Assembly (NCBI GenBank): GCA_021779835.1
Contig: JAJXZX010000001.1
Span: 124,001 to 188,000 of the forward strand
From: Pseudomonadota bacterium
Lineage (GTDB): Bacteria; Pseudomonadota; Alphaproteobacteria; Rhodobacterales; Rhodobacteraceae
DNA length: 64,000 nucleotides
Direction: 5' to 3'
Position numbers and translations under genes: made by a program. Below are positions 18,652 to 27,247 of this stretch, piece by piece. Numbering within the stretch: position 1 is the stretch's first letter; every line of letters begins with the position of its first letter. The notes beneath the pieces are model-generated. The model worked only from the letters and a program-made list of their open reading frames with translations. It had not been told where the DNA came from and searched no databases.

Positions 18652-19899
18652 TCAGCCGCGACCTTTCCACGGCACGAGATGGCGCTCTGCCACCCGCATC
18701 AGAATGTCGATGGAATAGCCGATGATGCCGATCAGGATGATGCCCATCACCACGGTATCGGTCTGCATGAATTTGGACGCCACGATAATCATCATGCCCG
18801 CGCCCTTTTCCGCCGCGACCAGTTCCGCCGCCACAACCGTGCCCCAGCACACGCCCATCGCGACCCGAGCGCCGGTGAATATCTCTGGCAGTGAATTCGG
18901 CACGATGACATGCCACATGATCTGCCATTTCGAGGCGCCCAGCGAATAGGCGGCGTGGATCTTGGATATCTTGACGCCTGACACGCCTGACCGCGCGGCG
19001 ATCACCATGATCCATAGCGCCGCAAGGAACAGCAGCACGACCTTGCCCGTCTCCCAAATGCCGAACCAGATGATGACCAGCGGGATCAGCGCCAACGGCG
19101 GCACCGGGCGCATGAATTCGACAATAGGGTCGAACCAACCGCGAAACCAGTTCGACAGCCCCATCGCATAGCCAAGCGGGATGCCGACCAGCGAGCCCAG
19201 AATGAACCCCGCCAACACGCGCCACAGGGATGAGCCAAGATGCTCCCACAGGGAAAACCCCTTGTAGCCGTTCTGCGCGATGTCGATCAGGCGATAGACC
19301 ACCGCCTCGGGCGAGGGCATCCAGATCGGCTCCATCTGCATGCCGGGATCGGGGGTGAAGTAGAAAGAACCCATGGCGGTCGGCGTCACCAACCCATGTG
19401 CTACACGCATCGGCGCATTAATCGCTGCGGGCTTGCCGTCGATGGCAGTCACCTTCACGCCACCGTCATTCTTCATGCGGATCATCACGCTGCGCCAAGC
19501 CGATACATTGGCCGTCTGGTTCCTGGCAAACCCGGTGGCAGGATCAGGCGTCGCCAACGTCGGCTCATCTCCGCCATAGGGGAAAACGGTCACATTCACC
19601 GTGCCATCCGCCGCCTGCCCCGCCGCATTCTGCGCGCTGTAAGTAAACGAGGTTTGCCCGACAAACGGGCCGGGAACATGCAGCGGCACGAACTTCGACC
19701 CGGTAAAGGCGCCCCAAATCAGGAAGATCGTGAGGATCGAAATGACCGAGGCCGCGCGATCCGGCACAACCGCGCTTTCGTCGCCAAATGTCACGGTCTT
19801 GCGGCTGGTGAAATCGTGGCGCTGACGATGCCTGCGGAACAGGCGTACCACCAGCATCGAAAGGATGAAAAGCGCGGCGTAGAGGGCCAGAACGATCAT
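18652..19899 (-). CDS. tauC: taurine ABC transporter permease TauC, with N-terminal extension
   Basis: Inner-membrane permease, 415 residues, clearly longer than the roughly 250-280 residues usual for TauC/SsuC. The C-terminal 250 residues are the standard permease, with the EAA-type loop AAYSLGASKWQIMWHVIVPN. The first 150 residues add two hydrophobic segments (about 1-18 and 50-70) and a predicted non-cytoplasmic domain rich in Thr/Ala. The frame is open far upstream, but ATG at 19899 lies in an ATGA overlap with tauB, which fixes the start. Substrate call rests on the tauAB neighbours and divergent tpa. Confidence 0.85.
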   Translation of the reverse strand: MIVLALYAALFILSMLVVRLFRRHRQRHDFTSRKTVTFGDESAVVPDRAASVISILTIFLIWGAFTGSKFVPLHVPGPFVGQTSFTYSAQNAAGQAADGTVNVTVFPYGGDEPTLATPDPATGFARNQTANVSAWRSVMIRMKNDGGVKVTAIDGKPAAINAPMRVAHGLVTPTAMGSFYFTPDPGMQMEPIWMPSPEAVVYRLIDIAQNGYKGFSLWEHLGSSLWRVLAGFILGSLVGIPLGYAMGLSNWFRGWFDPIVEFMRPVPPLALIPLVIIWFGIWETGKVVLLFLAALWIMVIAARSGVSGVKISKIHAAYSLGASKWQIMWHVIVPNSLPEIFTGARVAMGVCWGTVVAAELVAAEKGAGMMIIVASKFMQTDTVVMGIILIGIIGYSIDILMRVAERHLVPWKGRG

Positions 19900-20702
19900 G
19901 CTGCGCCCTCCGTCCGGCCCATGATTTCCTCTTCCATGCCCCAGATCATCGACAAGATCTCTTCGCGCGTTTCGGCAAAACCTTCGGATTTCTTGACGTC
20001 GCGCAGATCGGCATTCACACCACGTTCGGCAAACGGCAGGCGGTATTCCTTGAACACCCGCCCCGGACGCGGCGCCATCACGACCAAACGCTCGCCCAGC
20101 AACAGCGCCTCTTCGACGGAGTGGGTGATAAGAACGACCGTCTTGCCGGTCTCTTTCCACAGCTTCAGCACCAAGCCTTGCATCTTTTCCCGCGTCAGTG
20201 CGTCCAGCGCGCCCAGGGGCTCGTCCATCAGGATCACGTCGGGGTCATTGGCCAAACAGCGCGCCAGCGCAACGCGCTGCTGCATACCGCCCGACAGTTC
20301 ATAGACCGCCTTCTCCTTGAAATCATGCAGGCCCACCGTTTCCAGCAGATGATCGGTGATCTGGTCGCGTTCTGCCTTGGCCATCCCCTTCATGCGCGGC
20401 CCGAAATCGACGTTCTTGCGCACGCTCATCCACTCGAACAGCGCGCCTTGCTGGAACACCATCCCGCGCTCTGCGCCGGGACCATGGACCTCGTGCCCGT
20501 TCAGCACGACCTTGCCGTCAGTTGGCGCCAGAAACCCGGCGAGGATGTTCAGCAACGTCGTCTTGCCGCAACCCGATGGCCCCAGCACCGACATCAACTC
20601 GCCGCCCTTCAGATCAAGCGAGACATTCTTCAGCGCCTGCACCGACACCCCGTTCGGCAGGTCAAAGCGCATAGAGACGTTCTGGATCGAAAGCCCGGCC
20701 AT
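19896..20702 (-). CDS. tauB: taurine ABC transporter ATPase TauB
   Basis: Cytosolic ATPase, 268 residues, of the nitrate/sulfonate/taurine class. Walker A GPSGCGKTT near residue 45, Q-loop GMVFQQGALFEWMSV, signature ELSGGMQQR, Walker B VILMDEPLGALD, and switch His in VVLITHSVEEA are all intact. ATG at 20702 has GGAAG just upstream; the in-frame ATG at 20717 lacks a good ribosome site. The stop overlaps tauC. Confidence 0.9.
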   Translation of the reverse strand: MAGLSIQNVSMRFDLPNGVSVQALKNVSLDLKGGELMSVLGPSGCGKTTLLNILAGFLAPTDGKVVLNGHEVHGPGAERGMVFQQGALFEWMSVRKNVDFGPRMKGMAKAERDQITDHLLETVGLHDFKEKAVYELSGGMQQRVALARCLANDPDVILMDEPLGALDALTREKMQGLVLKLWKETGKTVVLITHSVEEALLLGERLVVMAPRPGRVFKEYRLPFAERGVNADLRDVKKSEGFAETREEILSMIWGMEEEIMGRTEGAA

Positions 20703-20736
20703 TGTCGTTCTTCCCATATTGCGATGGATAGAAAAC

Positions 20737-20760
20737 GGGCGGCACATTCCGGCGCCGCCC
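20737..20760 (-). terminator. hairpin between tauA and tauB
   Basis: GGGCGGC (20737-20743) and GCCGCCC (20754-20760) form a 7-bp stem; read leftward it is followed by GTTTTC. Position after the receptor gene suggests partial termination or mRNA stabilisation favouring TauA. Confidence 0.5.
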
Positions 20761-20774
20761 AATCCGAGTTGCGA

Positions 20775-21776
20775 TTACATCGCCGAAGTCGCCTTCAGCG
20801 GCCCGGCGTTCACGCGGTCATCATAGCTCGACAGCGCTTTTTTCACGTTGCCCGTGCTGACAAAGAAATCGGCGACATCCTTCAGGTTCTTCTGCACACC
20901 GCCGCCCATCCACACTGGGCCAAGCGAGTCGGCCGTCGACAGGAACTTGAACCCCGCCATCATGCTTTTTGCGGCAGGCAGGTCCATTCCGGCGTCCTTG
21001 GCAATCACCGGCAGCATTTCGGTCTGTGCGGCAGCGCCCGAGTTCCACTTGTCGTTCATCTCATGCACGACCTTCAGGAACTTCGTCACCAGCTCCGGCG
21101 ACGTTCCGACGAAATCCGACGGGGCAGAGATCACGTCATAAACATGCAGCCCGATCGCGTCCTTCTGGTCACCGGTCATCAGCACGTGGCCATGCTCTTC
21201 CATCCGCTGCAACCCGCCGCCAAAGCCGCAAGCCATGTCAACATTGCCCTGCGCCAGCGCCGCTGCACCGTCTGCCGGTGCCATATCGACCACCTGGATT
21301 TTTGAGGCATCGACCCCAAAATGCTCCATCTGCTTGAGGAAATCATACTGCGCTGCCGTCCCGATAGGCACCGCCGCCTTCTTGCCTTCCAGATCCTTGG
21401 CGTTCTTGCCGGTGATCTCCAACTTGTCCGACACCACGCAGTTGTCATTGCCGGAATAGCTGACAGCCACGTCAACCGCCTGCAAATCCTGCCCGGCAGA
21501 GGTTGCCACGATGAACGGCGGCACGCCTTGGCTGATCGACAGTTGCACATCGCCCGACGCCATTGCCGCACTCATCGCGGTGCCGGTATCAAAAGCGCGC
21601 CAGTTGATCTTGACGCCCATGTCCTTTTCAAATTGACCGCTCGCTTTGGCGTATTCAAACGGCATCGCCCATTCGGTGAAATACGCGATGGTGATCGAGT
21701 CCGCAGCCATCGCGGTCTGCGCACCGGCCAGCAACGCGATGCCAGCCATGGCCCCAGTCAGTTTCGACGTCTTCAT
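20775..21776 (-). CDS. tauA: taurine-binding periplasmic protein TauA
   Basis: Periplasmic receptor of 333 residues with a signal peptide ending TAMAAD near residue 25. Mature start ITIAYFTEWAMPFEYAKASG and the block VQLSISQGVPPFIVATSAGQ place it in the TauA/SsuA/NMT1 class of type II binding proteins. First gene of tauABC, transcribed leftward from the region shared with tpa. Taurine rather than another sulfonate is inferred from tpa next door. Confidence 0.88.
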   Translation of the reverse strand: MKTSKLTGAMAGIALLAGAQTAMAADSITIAYFTEWAMPFEYAKASGQFEKDMGVKINWRAFDTGTAMSAAMASGDVQLSISQGVPPFIVATSAGQDLQAVDVAVSYSGNDNCVVSDKLEITGKNAKDLEGKKAAVPIGTAAQYDFLKQMEHFGVDASKIQVVDMAPADGAAALAQGNVDMACGFGGGLQRMEEHGHVLMTGDQKDAIGLHVYDVISAPSDFVGTSPELVTKFLKVVHEMNDKWNSGAAAQTEMLPVIAKDAGMDLPAAKSMMAGFKFLSTADSLGPVWMGGGVQKNLKDVADFFVSTGNVKKALSSYDDRVNAGPLKATSAM

Positions 21777-21856
21777 TTTGAGTCTCCCTGTCTATGCTTG
21801 GTATTGTCTACAGCATCACGTTTTTTCTTACACTATGCGTTGCCGCTATCCGAGGG

Positions 21857-21890
21857 TATAGGTCCAGATCGCAGCGGTGATATAGGTCCA
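21857..21890. promoter_or_regulatory. direct repeat TATAGGTCCA x2, candidate TauR operator
   Basis: TATAGGTCCA occurs at 21857-21866 and again at 21881-21890, 24 bp start to start, in the 274-bp gap between tauA and tpa. Read on the minus strand each is TGGACCTATA. MocR-type TauR of Rhodobacter is known to bind CTGGAC-type direct repeats in this intergenic region, so this is a good candidate operator for both transcription units. No tauR gene is in the window. Confidence 0.6.
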
Positions 21891-22050
21891 AAGTCTTTCC
21901 CCCGCGCCCGAAAATCCGGCAATCTGGCGTTATCTCTGGCATCTGTCTGGCCCTACATGGGATGCCCTGCGGCGTGATTTCATATGGCAGCCGAATATCG
22001 GCGAAACGCGCCCGCGCGCGCCGTTCTCTGTCCGCCAAAGGGTCACGCTT

Positions 22051-23433
22051 ATGGATACCGCCCATTATTCTAACGACATCTCTGCCGTGATCGAGGCTGA
22101 CCGCGCCCATCTTTGGCACCATCTGATTCAGCACAAGCCGTTCGAGACGATCGACCCGCGCATTATCGTCGAGGGTAAGGGTATCCGTGTCTGGGATGCG
22201 CGCGGCAAAGAGCATCTTGACGCGGTCTCGGGTGGGGTGTGGACGGTCAACGTCGGCTATGGGCGCGAAAGCATCGCCAATGCGGTGCGCGACCAACTGA
22301 TAAAGATGAACTACTTTGCCGGCAGCGCAGGCTCGATCCCCGGCGCGCGTTTCGCTCAGCGCCTGATCGAGAAGATGCCGGGCATGAGCCGCGTCTATTA
22401 TTCCAACTCCGGTTCCGAGGCGAACGAGAAGGTGTTCAAGATGGTGCGCCAGATCGCGCACCGGCATCACGGCGGCAAGAAGTGGAAGATCCTGTATCGT
22501 GAACGCGATTACCACGGCACCACCATCACCGCGCTGTCCGCCGGCGGTCAGCCCGAACGGAATGGCCAGTACGGCCCCTTCACGCCGGGCTTTGTCGAGG
22601 TGCCGCATTGCCTTGAATACCGCAGCCAGTATCCCCACGCCGCCGACTACGGCCGCGCCGCAGCCGACGCGATCGAGGCGGTAATCCTGCGCGAGGGCCC
22701 CGACACGATTGGCGCGATCTGTTTGGAGCCGGTAACGGCAGGCGGTGGCGTCATCACGCCCCCCGAAGGCTATTGGGACCGCGTGCAAGAGATTTGCCGC
22801 AAGTATAACATCCTCATCCACATCGACGAGGTGGTCTGCGGCGTCGGGCGCACGGGCGAATGGTTCGGCTATCAGCATTACGGGATCAAACCCGACTTTG
22901 TGACGATGGCAAAAGGCGTCGCCTCTGGTTACGCCGCGATCTCCTGCACCGTCACGACCGAGGCGGTGTTCGAGATGTTCAAGGACGACGCCAGCGACCC
23001 GATGGGCTACTTCCGCGATATCTCAACCTTTGGCGGTTGCACGGCAGGGCCAGCGGCGGCGCTGGAAAACATGCGGATCATCGAGGACGAGGGGCTGCTG
23101 GCCAACACGACAGCGATGGGCGCGCGCCTGATGGGGAACCTGTCCGCCCTGATGGACAAGCATCGCGCCATCGGGCAGGTGCGCGGCAAGGGGCTGTTCT
23201 GCGGCGCCGAACTGGTCGCGGATCGCAGCACGAAAGAGCCGATCGCCGAGAAACTGGCGCAGGCTGTCGTCGCAGATTGCATGGCGCAGGGCGTGATAAT
23301 CGGGGTGACCAACCGATCCATCGCCGGGTTCAACAACACCCTGTGCCTTAGCCCGGCCTTGATCGCAACACCGGATGATATTGACGAAATTACCACCGCG
23401 ATTGACGGCGCCTTGGGCCGCGTTTTCGGCTGA
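22051..23433 (+). CDS. tpa: taurine:pyruvate aminotransferase
   Basis: Pyridoxal-phosphate class III aminotransferase of 460 residues converting taurine plus pyruvate to sulfoacetaldehyde plus alanine in the cytosol. Landmarks are HLWHHLIQHKPFE near the start, SGGVWTVNVGYGRESIANAV, YYSNSGSEANEKVFKMV, the aspartate in HIDEVVCGVGRTG and the Schiff-base lysine in TMAKGVASGY. The N-terminus and the WTVNVGYGRES block are typical of Tpa rather than omega-aminotransferases in general. Divergent from tauABC, so import and first degradation step share one control region. Sulfoacetaldehyde acetyltransferase (xsc) is not in the window. Confidence 0.9.
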   Translation: MDTAHYSNDISAVIEADRAHLWHHLIQHKPFETIDPRIIVEGKGIRVWDARGKEHLDAVSGGVWTVNVGYGRESIANAVRDQLIKMNYFAGSAGSIPGARFAQRLIEKMPGMSRVYYSNSGSEANEKVFKMVRQIAHRHHGGKKWKILYRERDYHGTTITALSAGGQPERNGQYGPFTPGFVEVPHCLEYRSQYPHAADYGRAAADAIEAVILREGPDTIGAICLEPVTAGGGVITPPEGYWDRVQEICRKYNILIHIDEVVCGVGRTGEWFGYQHYGIKPDFVTMAKGVASGYAAISCTVTTEAVFEMFKDDASDPMGYFRDISTFGGCTAGPAAALENMRIIEDEGLLANTTAMGARLMGNLSALMDKHRAIGQVRGKGLFCGAELVADRSTKEPIAEKLAQAVVADCMAQGVIIGVTNRSIAGFNNTLCLSPALIATPDDIDEITTAIDGALGRVFG

Positions 23434-23519
23434 CCCTGCGCGCGCGGAATCCGCGTAACATGCTGAGATAAGGTGACTTGGATAGCATAAGCCAATCCTA
23501 ACCTTTTAGATATACCAAA

Positions 23520-23541
23520 GGGGCGCTTTGATGGGCGCTCC
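23520..23541 (+). terminator. possible terminator after tpa
   Basis: GGGGCGC (23520-23526) pairs with GCGCTCC (23535-23541) with one G-T wobble, loop of 8, followed by GCTTTAA. About 85 bases after the tpa stop and just before the GSCFA gene. T-tract is short. Confidence 0.35.
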
Positions 23542-23577
23542 GCTTTAACGATGTGGTGCCAGTGACAGGACAGGTTC

Positions 23578-24636
23578 ATGAGTCATCCCTATGAAGGCCT
23601 GCCGCCCCAAAGCTTTTGGCGCGTGGTCGCCGAAGGGTCAGAGGTGCGGCTCGACGGCATTACCGCGCCCGGATTTACCCTGACCGGCAACGACCGCATC
23701 GCCACTGCAGGCAGCTGTTTCGCCCAGCACATCGGCAAGGCCCTGCGCGCGCGGGGCTATCAGGTGCTGGACGCCGAACCCGCGCCCCCGTTCCTCAGCG
23801 AGGCCAGCGCCCGCCGCTTTGGCTATGGCCTCTATTCCGGGCGCTACGGAAATATATATACAGTACGACAGCTTAAGCAGTTTCTGACCGACACCCTCGC
23901 CGATCCGGCGCCGCCCGCCAGGGTGTGGGAACGCGACGGCGCCTTCTTTGACGCCCTGCGCCCCGCCGTGGAGCCAAAGGGGTTATCGTCGCCCGCGGAG
24001 GTCAGGATTCACCGCAATCTGCATCTCGCGAATTGCCGGGCCATGTTGGAACAGGCGGATGTATTCATCTTCACACTGGGCCTGACCGAGGCGTGGGAGG
24101 ATCGCGAAACCGGACGCATATTTCCCACCTGTCCGGGCGTCATCGCAGGGCAATTCGCCGAGGCCCGCCACGCGTTTCGTAACTTTCGCTATCCCGAGAT
24201 TATCGAGGATCTGACCGAGGTGCGCCGCCTGCTGGAGGTGTTCCGCCCCGGCATGCGCCTGTTGCTGACGGTGTCGCCGGTTCCACTGACGGCGACTGCC
24301 ACGGGTGGGCATGTTCTTGTCGCCAACACCTATTCCAAGGCTGTGCTGCGCGCCGCCGCGCAGGACTTCGCGACGGCTCATGAAAATACCGACTATTTCC
24401 CGTCGTATGAGATCATCACCGACCCCGCCGCGCGCGGAAAATGGTTCGACCAAAACCTGCGCACGGTGCGGCCCGAAGGGGTTGACCGCGTTATGCAGGC
24501 CTTCATTTTCGCCTATGGCGATGGCGCGACACTACCCCCCGCGCCAATCTCGACACCGCGCTGGGATGAGGGCGACGAAGTCGGCGAAGACGCGGTGGTC
24601 TGCGAGGAAATCCTGTTGAACGCATTTTTACGATGA
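23578..24636 (+). CDS. GSCFA domain protein
   Basis: Predicted cytosolic protein of 352 residues. The name-giving motif appears as IATAGSCFAQHIGKALRARG near residue 42-60, followed by RFGYGLYSGRYGNIYTVRQ and FTLGLTEAWED. GSCFA belongs to the SGNH hydrolase superfamily, in which this Ser occupies the nucleophile position; no substrate is established for the family. The following SGNH-like gene overlaps by ATGA, so both products are probably made together. Preceded by a gap with a TTTTAGATATACC stretch that may carry a promoter. Confidence 0.88.
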   Translation: MSHPYEGLPPQSFWRVVAEGSEVRLDGITAPGFTLTGNDRIATAGSCFAQHIGKALRARGYQVLDAEPAPPFLSEASARRFGYGLYSGRYGNIYTVRQLKQFLTDTLADPAPPARVWERDGAFFDALRPAVEPKGLSSPAEVRIHRNLHLANCRAMLEQADVFIFTLGLTEAWEDRETGRIFPTCPGVIAGQFAEARHAFRNFRYPEIIEDLTEVRRLLEVFRPGMRLLLTVSPVPLTATATGGHVLVANTYSKAVLRAAAQDFATAHENTDYFPSYEIITDPAARGKWFDQNLRTVRPEGVDRVMQAFIFAYGDGATLPPAPISTPRWDEGDEVGEDAVVCEEILLNAFLR

Positions 24637-25433
24637 AATCGCGCGTCTGTGTGCTTGGGGCGTCGCATGTTGGCGCGATACGGGCGGCGTGGCTGCAAAG
24701 CAACGCCGCCGCACTGCCCTATACGCTGAATTTCTTCGCTGCGCCGAACCGCCATTTCTCCCGGCTCGACGTGCGGGATGGTGCGCTTGCCGCAACCACC
24801 AAGGTGGGTCGCGCCGCCTTCGCACAGACCTGTGGCCGTGATCGACTGGTGCTATCCGACTATGACGCCATGCTGATCGTCGGCTGCGGGATGAGCGTGC
24901 TGGCCGCGGTTTCCCTTTATTGGCAGGCGCGGTTTCTGGCACTACCGTCAATGCGCAACGCCTCGACACGGCAGCTTGCCAAGGCGATTCTGGTCTCCCA
25001 GCCCTGTTTCCTGCAAGCGCTCACCGACCGGATCACGGATGCCGAGGCGAGCGGTATTGCCAGATTGTTGCGCCAATCGACGCCGGCGCAGATCATGGTC
25101 GCCAGCCAACCCCGGCCCAGCGCCGCTGTGCTTGACGCGAAAGGCGGTTTTGGCGGGCTGCGCGGCGTACAGCGGCGCGGCGATGCGGCGGCTCTGTCTG
25201 ACCTCTACGATCAGGCCGCCGCAGACGCGCTGCACGGGGTTGCCAGCTATTTGCCCCAACCCGCCGCCTCGGTTGAGCAGGCTCTGTTTACCGCGCACCA
25301 CTATTCGGCGGGGGCGCTACGGCTTGGGGTGCACGATGACCCGGTGCAAACGCATCAGGTAGATGACTACTTGCACGGCAACGTCGCGTATGGCGCATTG
25401 GTGCTTGACCAGATCGCCGGGGCTATCACCTGA
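24633..25433 (+). CDS. small SGNH-like protein, function unknown
   Basis: 266-residue protein starting MKSRVCVLGASHVGAIRAAW; the GASH turn right after the first strand resembles block I of SGNH/GDSL hydrolases. The C-terminus reads DDYLHGNVAYGALVL, with an Asp-x-x-x-His-Gly-Asn arrangement suitable for a catalytic Asp/His block V. No signal peptide. Overlaps the GSCFA gene by ATGA. The family is not one I can name; hydrolase or acyltransferase activity is inference. Confidence 0.65.
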   Translation: MKSRVCVLGASHVGAIRAAWLQSNAAALPYTLNFFAAPNRHFSRLDVRDGALAATTKVGRAAFAQTCGRDRLVLSDYDAMLIVGCGMSVLAAVSLYWQARFLALPSMRNASTRQLAKAILVSQPCFLQALTDRITDAEASGIARLLRQSTPAQIMVASQPRPSAAVLDAKGGFGGLRGVQRRGDAAALSDLYDQAAADALHGVASYLPQPAASVEQALFTAHHYSAGALRLGVHDDPVQTHQVDDYLHGNVAYGALVLDQIAGAIT

Positions 25434-25448
25434 GGCGTGACGCGCGCG

Positions 25449-26987
25449 CTACCAGTGCAGCGCAACGCTGTCCATTTCATGCACCGTGGCGTGCTGAATG
25501 AGCACCGTGTCGCCGTGCGGAAGGCTGATCAGCACGTCCGCGCCAACCGCCTTGATCGTCGCCTGCGTGGACGTGATGTGGTACGCGGTCAGGTCAACCA
25601 CATCCGTGCCATGGGTGAAATCGGTAATCAGATCCGCGCCAGTTCCGGGCTGGAAAACAAACGTATCCGCACCAGCACCGCCCGTCAGCACATCATTGCC
25701 AGAGCCACCATTCAGCACGTCATTTCCCGTGTCACCGGAGAGGGCGTCGTGGCCCGCCGCGCCATACAGAAAATCATCGCCGGTGCCGCCATGGACGCTG
25801 TCGTTTCCGGCGCCGCCATACAAAAGGTCGCTTTGCCCGTTACCCCAGATCTGGTCATTGCCAGCGCCACCGTAGAGCTTGTCAAACCCCGCGCCGCCGG
25901 CGATGCCATCATTGCCGTTGCCGCCCTGAATGAAGTCATTTCCGTCGTCGCCGTGGATCTGGTCGTGGACGGAAGAGCCTGCAATGGTGTCATTGCCGCC
26001 AGCGCCGTAGATGTTAAGCCCGCCGTGGTCGAGGGCGACCTTGTCCGCGCTGCTGGTCAGCTTTACGTTTTCGACCGACATGAGGTCGTAGACCACCACC
26101 TTACCGCCAGCGCTACCCATGACGCGAAAAACATCGGTGCCAGCACCCAACAGCGTTAGCCCGCCGGCCTGATCGCCGAACGCCACCATATCGGCGCCGC
26201 CTGCGCCATAAACCTGGCCGATACCGTCGGGCGTGAGCTGAAAATGATTAGATGTGTCGTTGCCCACAAAGTGCTCGACCGTGGGGGGGCTCGCCTCGGA
26301 TTGCAAGATCCCGGTGGTCAGGGCGGCAGTGCCCAAAGTGGTGCCCAGCGTCACGCCAAATCCCGACGTGGACGAATAATGGAGCCCGTCAGAGTTATAC
26401 ATCGCGCTGGCGGCATATCCGTTGGCCGCAGCAACCGTATCCGGGCTGACTAGCACGGAATGGGCGTTCTGTGCGGCGAATGAGGCCTGTTCGGCCTGAA
26501 TTGTATGCCAGTTTGTCGCGTAGTAGGACGGGTTGGTGGTCAGGACGCCTGCCGAACTTGATAGTTGTGACACCACGAATTCGTGCGCGCCAAAGGCGGC
26601 GGTCAGCTTTGCGTCAAGCGCCTCCAGATGGGTCATGTAGTTCTTTGCGGCGGATGCGTTCCACGCGTCGGCCTCACCCTGAACCCAGACCACGCCCGCC
26701 AAATAGGCACCCGGAATGTATTCGGGCGAGGACGGGTTGAGCGTGGCAGCGAGGGCCGACGTAAGGATTGTGAGGTTCTCACCATCGCCCGGCGCCGTCG
26801 CAGCGGACCAGTCGCCCGTGCCCCGGTCAAGCGCAGGGTCCAACGGTGACCCAATCATCGCGACCTGCACCAAAAGCGCGTTTCCCGCGACGGCTGCATT
26901 CACGACGCCAGCAGCAACCGAATGGTTCACCGCATTGGACTGCCCGGCCAGAACGATGATCGGTATTCCATTGGCCGTTGTCGTCAT
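25449..26987 (-). CDS. secreted SGNH/sialate-O-acetylesterase-like protein with RTX repeats
   Basis: 512 residues. The N-terminal ~240 residues resemble the sialate O-acetylesterase-like carbohydrate esterases: nucleophile block VLAGQSNAVNH, VVWVQGEADAW, and an Asp-x-x-His in YNSDGLHYS. The C-terminal half holds about nine glycine/aspartate nonapeptide repeats (GGNGNDGIAGGAGFDKLYGG-like), which bind calcium and mark type I secretion substrates, with the typical tail ADTFVFQPGTGADLITDF. No signal peptide, as expected. ATG at 26987 follows GGGAGG; an upstream in-frame codon at 27011 lacks one. Convergent with the SGNH-like gene. Likely an extracellular deacetylase of glycans; the secretion ABC system is not in the window. 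Confidence 0.8.
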   Translation of the reverse strand: MTTTANGIPIIVLAGQSNAVNHSVAAGVVNAAVAGNALLVQVAMIGSPLDPALDRGTGDWSAATAPGDGENLTILTSALAATLNPSSPEYIPGAYLAGVVWVQGEADAWNASAAKNYMTHLEALDAKLTAAFGAHEFVVSQLSSSAGVLTTNPSYYATNWHTIQAEQASFAAQNAHSVLVSPDTVAAANGYAASAMYNSDGLHYSSTSGFGVTLGTTLGTAALTTGILQSEASPPTVEHFVGNDTSNHFQLTPDGIGQVYGAGGADMVAFGDQAGGLTLLGAGTDVFRVMGSAGGKVVVYDLMSVENVKLTSSADKVALDHGGLNIYGAGGNDTIAGSSVHDQIHGDDGNDFIQGGNGNDGIAGGAGFDKLYGGAGNDQIWGNGQSDLLYGGAGNDSVHGGTGDDFLYGAAGHDALSGDTGNDVLNGGSGNDVLTGGAGADTFVFQPGTGADLITDFTHGTDVVDLTAYHITSTQATIKAVGADVLISLPHGDTVLIQHATVHEMDSVALHW

Positions 26988-27247
26988 CTGTGCCTCCCGT
27001 CGAGATGACAAGACGATGGCCCGGCGCGACTAATGCACCTTTAACGTTCTGTTTGTAAATGAATAAAATTCGCTTCAACGTTGAGTGGGCGTGTGATTTG
27101 CGGCCGTGAAATTTCCCCCTGATCGGGAAAATGTAAAAAATTTTCGCTGAAAGGTGGCTGAAAGGTTCGGCAGCTAGGGTTCCCTTCAACGAGTTTGGAA
27201 ATGGCGCACCGTCGTTATCCGAACCGCATGTGGAGGAGAAAATACCA
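26988..27247. other. intergenic control region between the RTX gene and the ABC operon
   Basis: A 260-bp gap, visibly AT-richer than its neighbours, between divergent transcription units. It contains the run GTAAAAAATTTTC near 27133-27145, an 11-bp-period direct repeat (listed separately) and, at its right edge, the strong ribosome site GGAGGAG at 27232-27238 for the leader ORF. No RNA gene is apparent. Confidence 0.6.
27146..27166 (+). promoter_or_regulatory. direct repeat GCTGAAAGGT with 11-bp period
   Basis: GCTGAAAGGT at 27146-27155 is repeated exactly at 27157-27166. Tandem half-sites one helical turn apart are the usual target of OmpR/PhoB-family regulators. The TctD-like regulator encoded at 32706-33377, at the other end of this ABC module, is the natural candidate. 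Inference. Confidence 0.45.
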
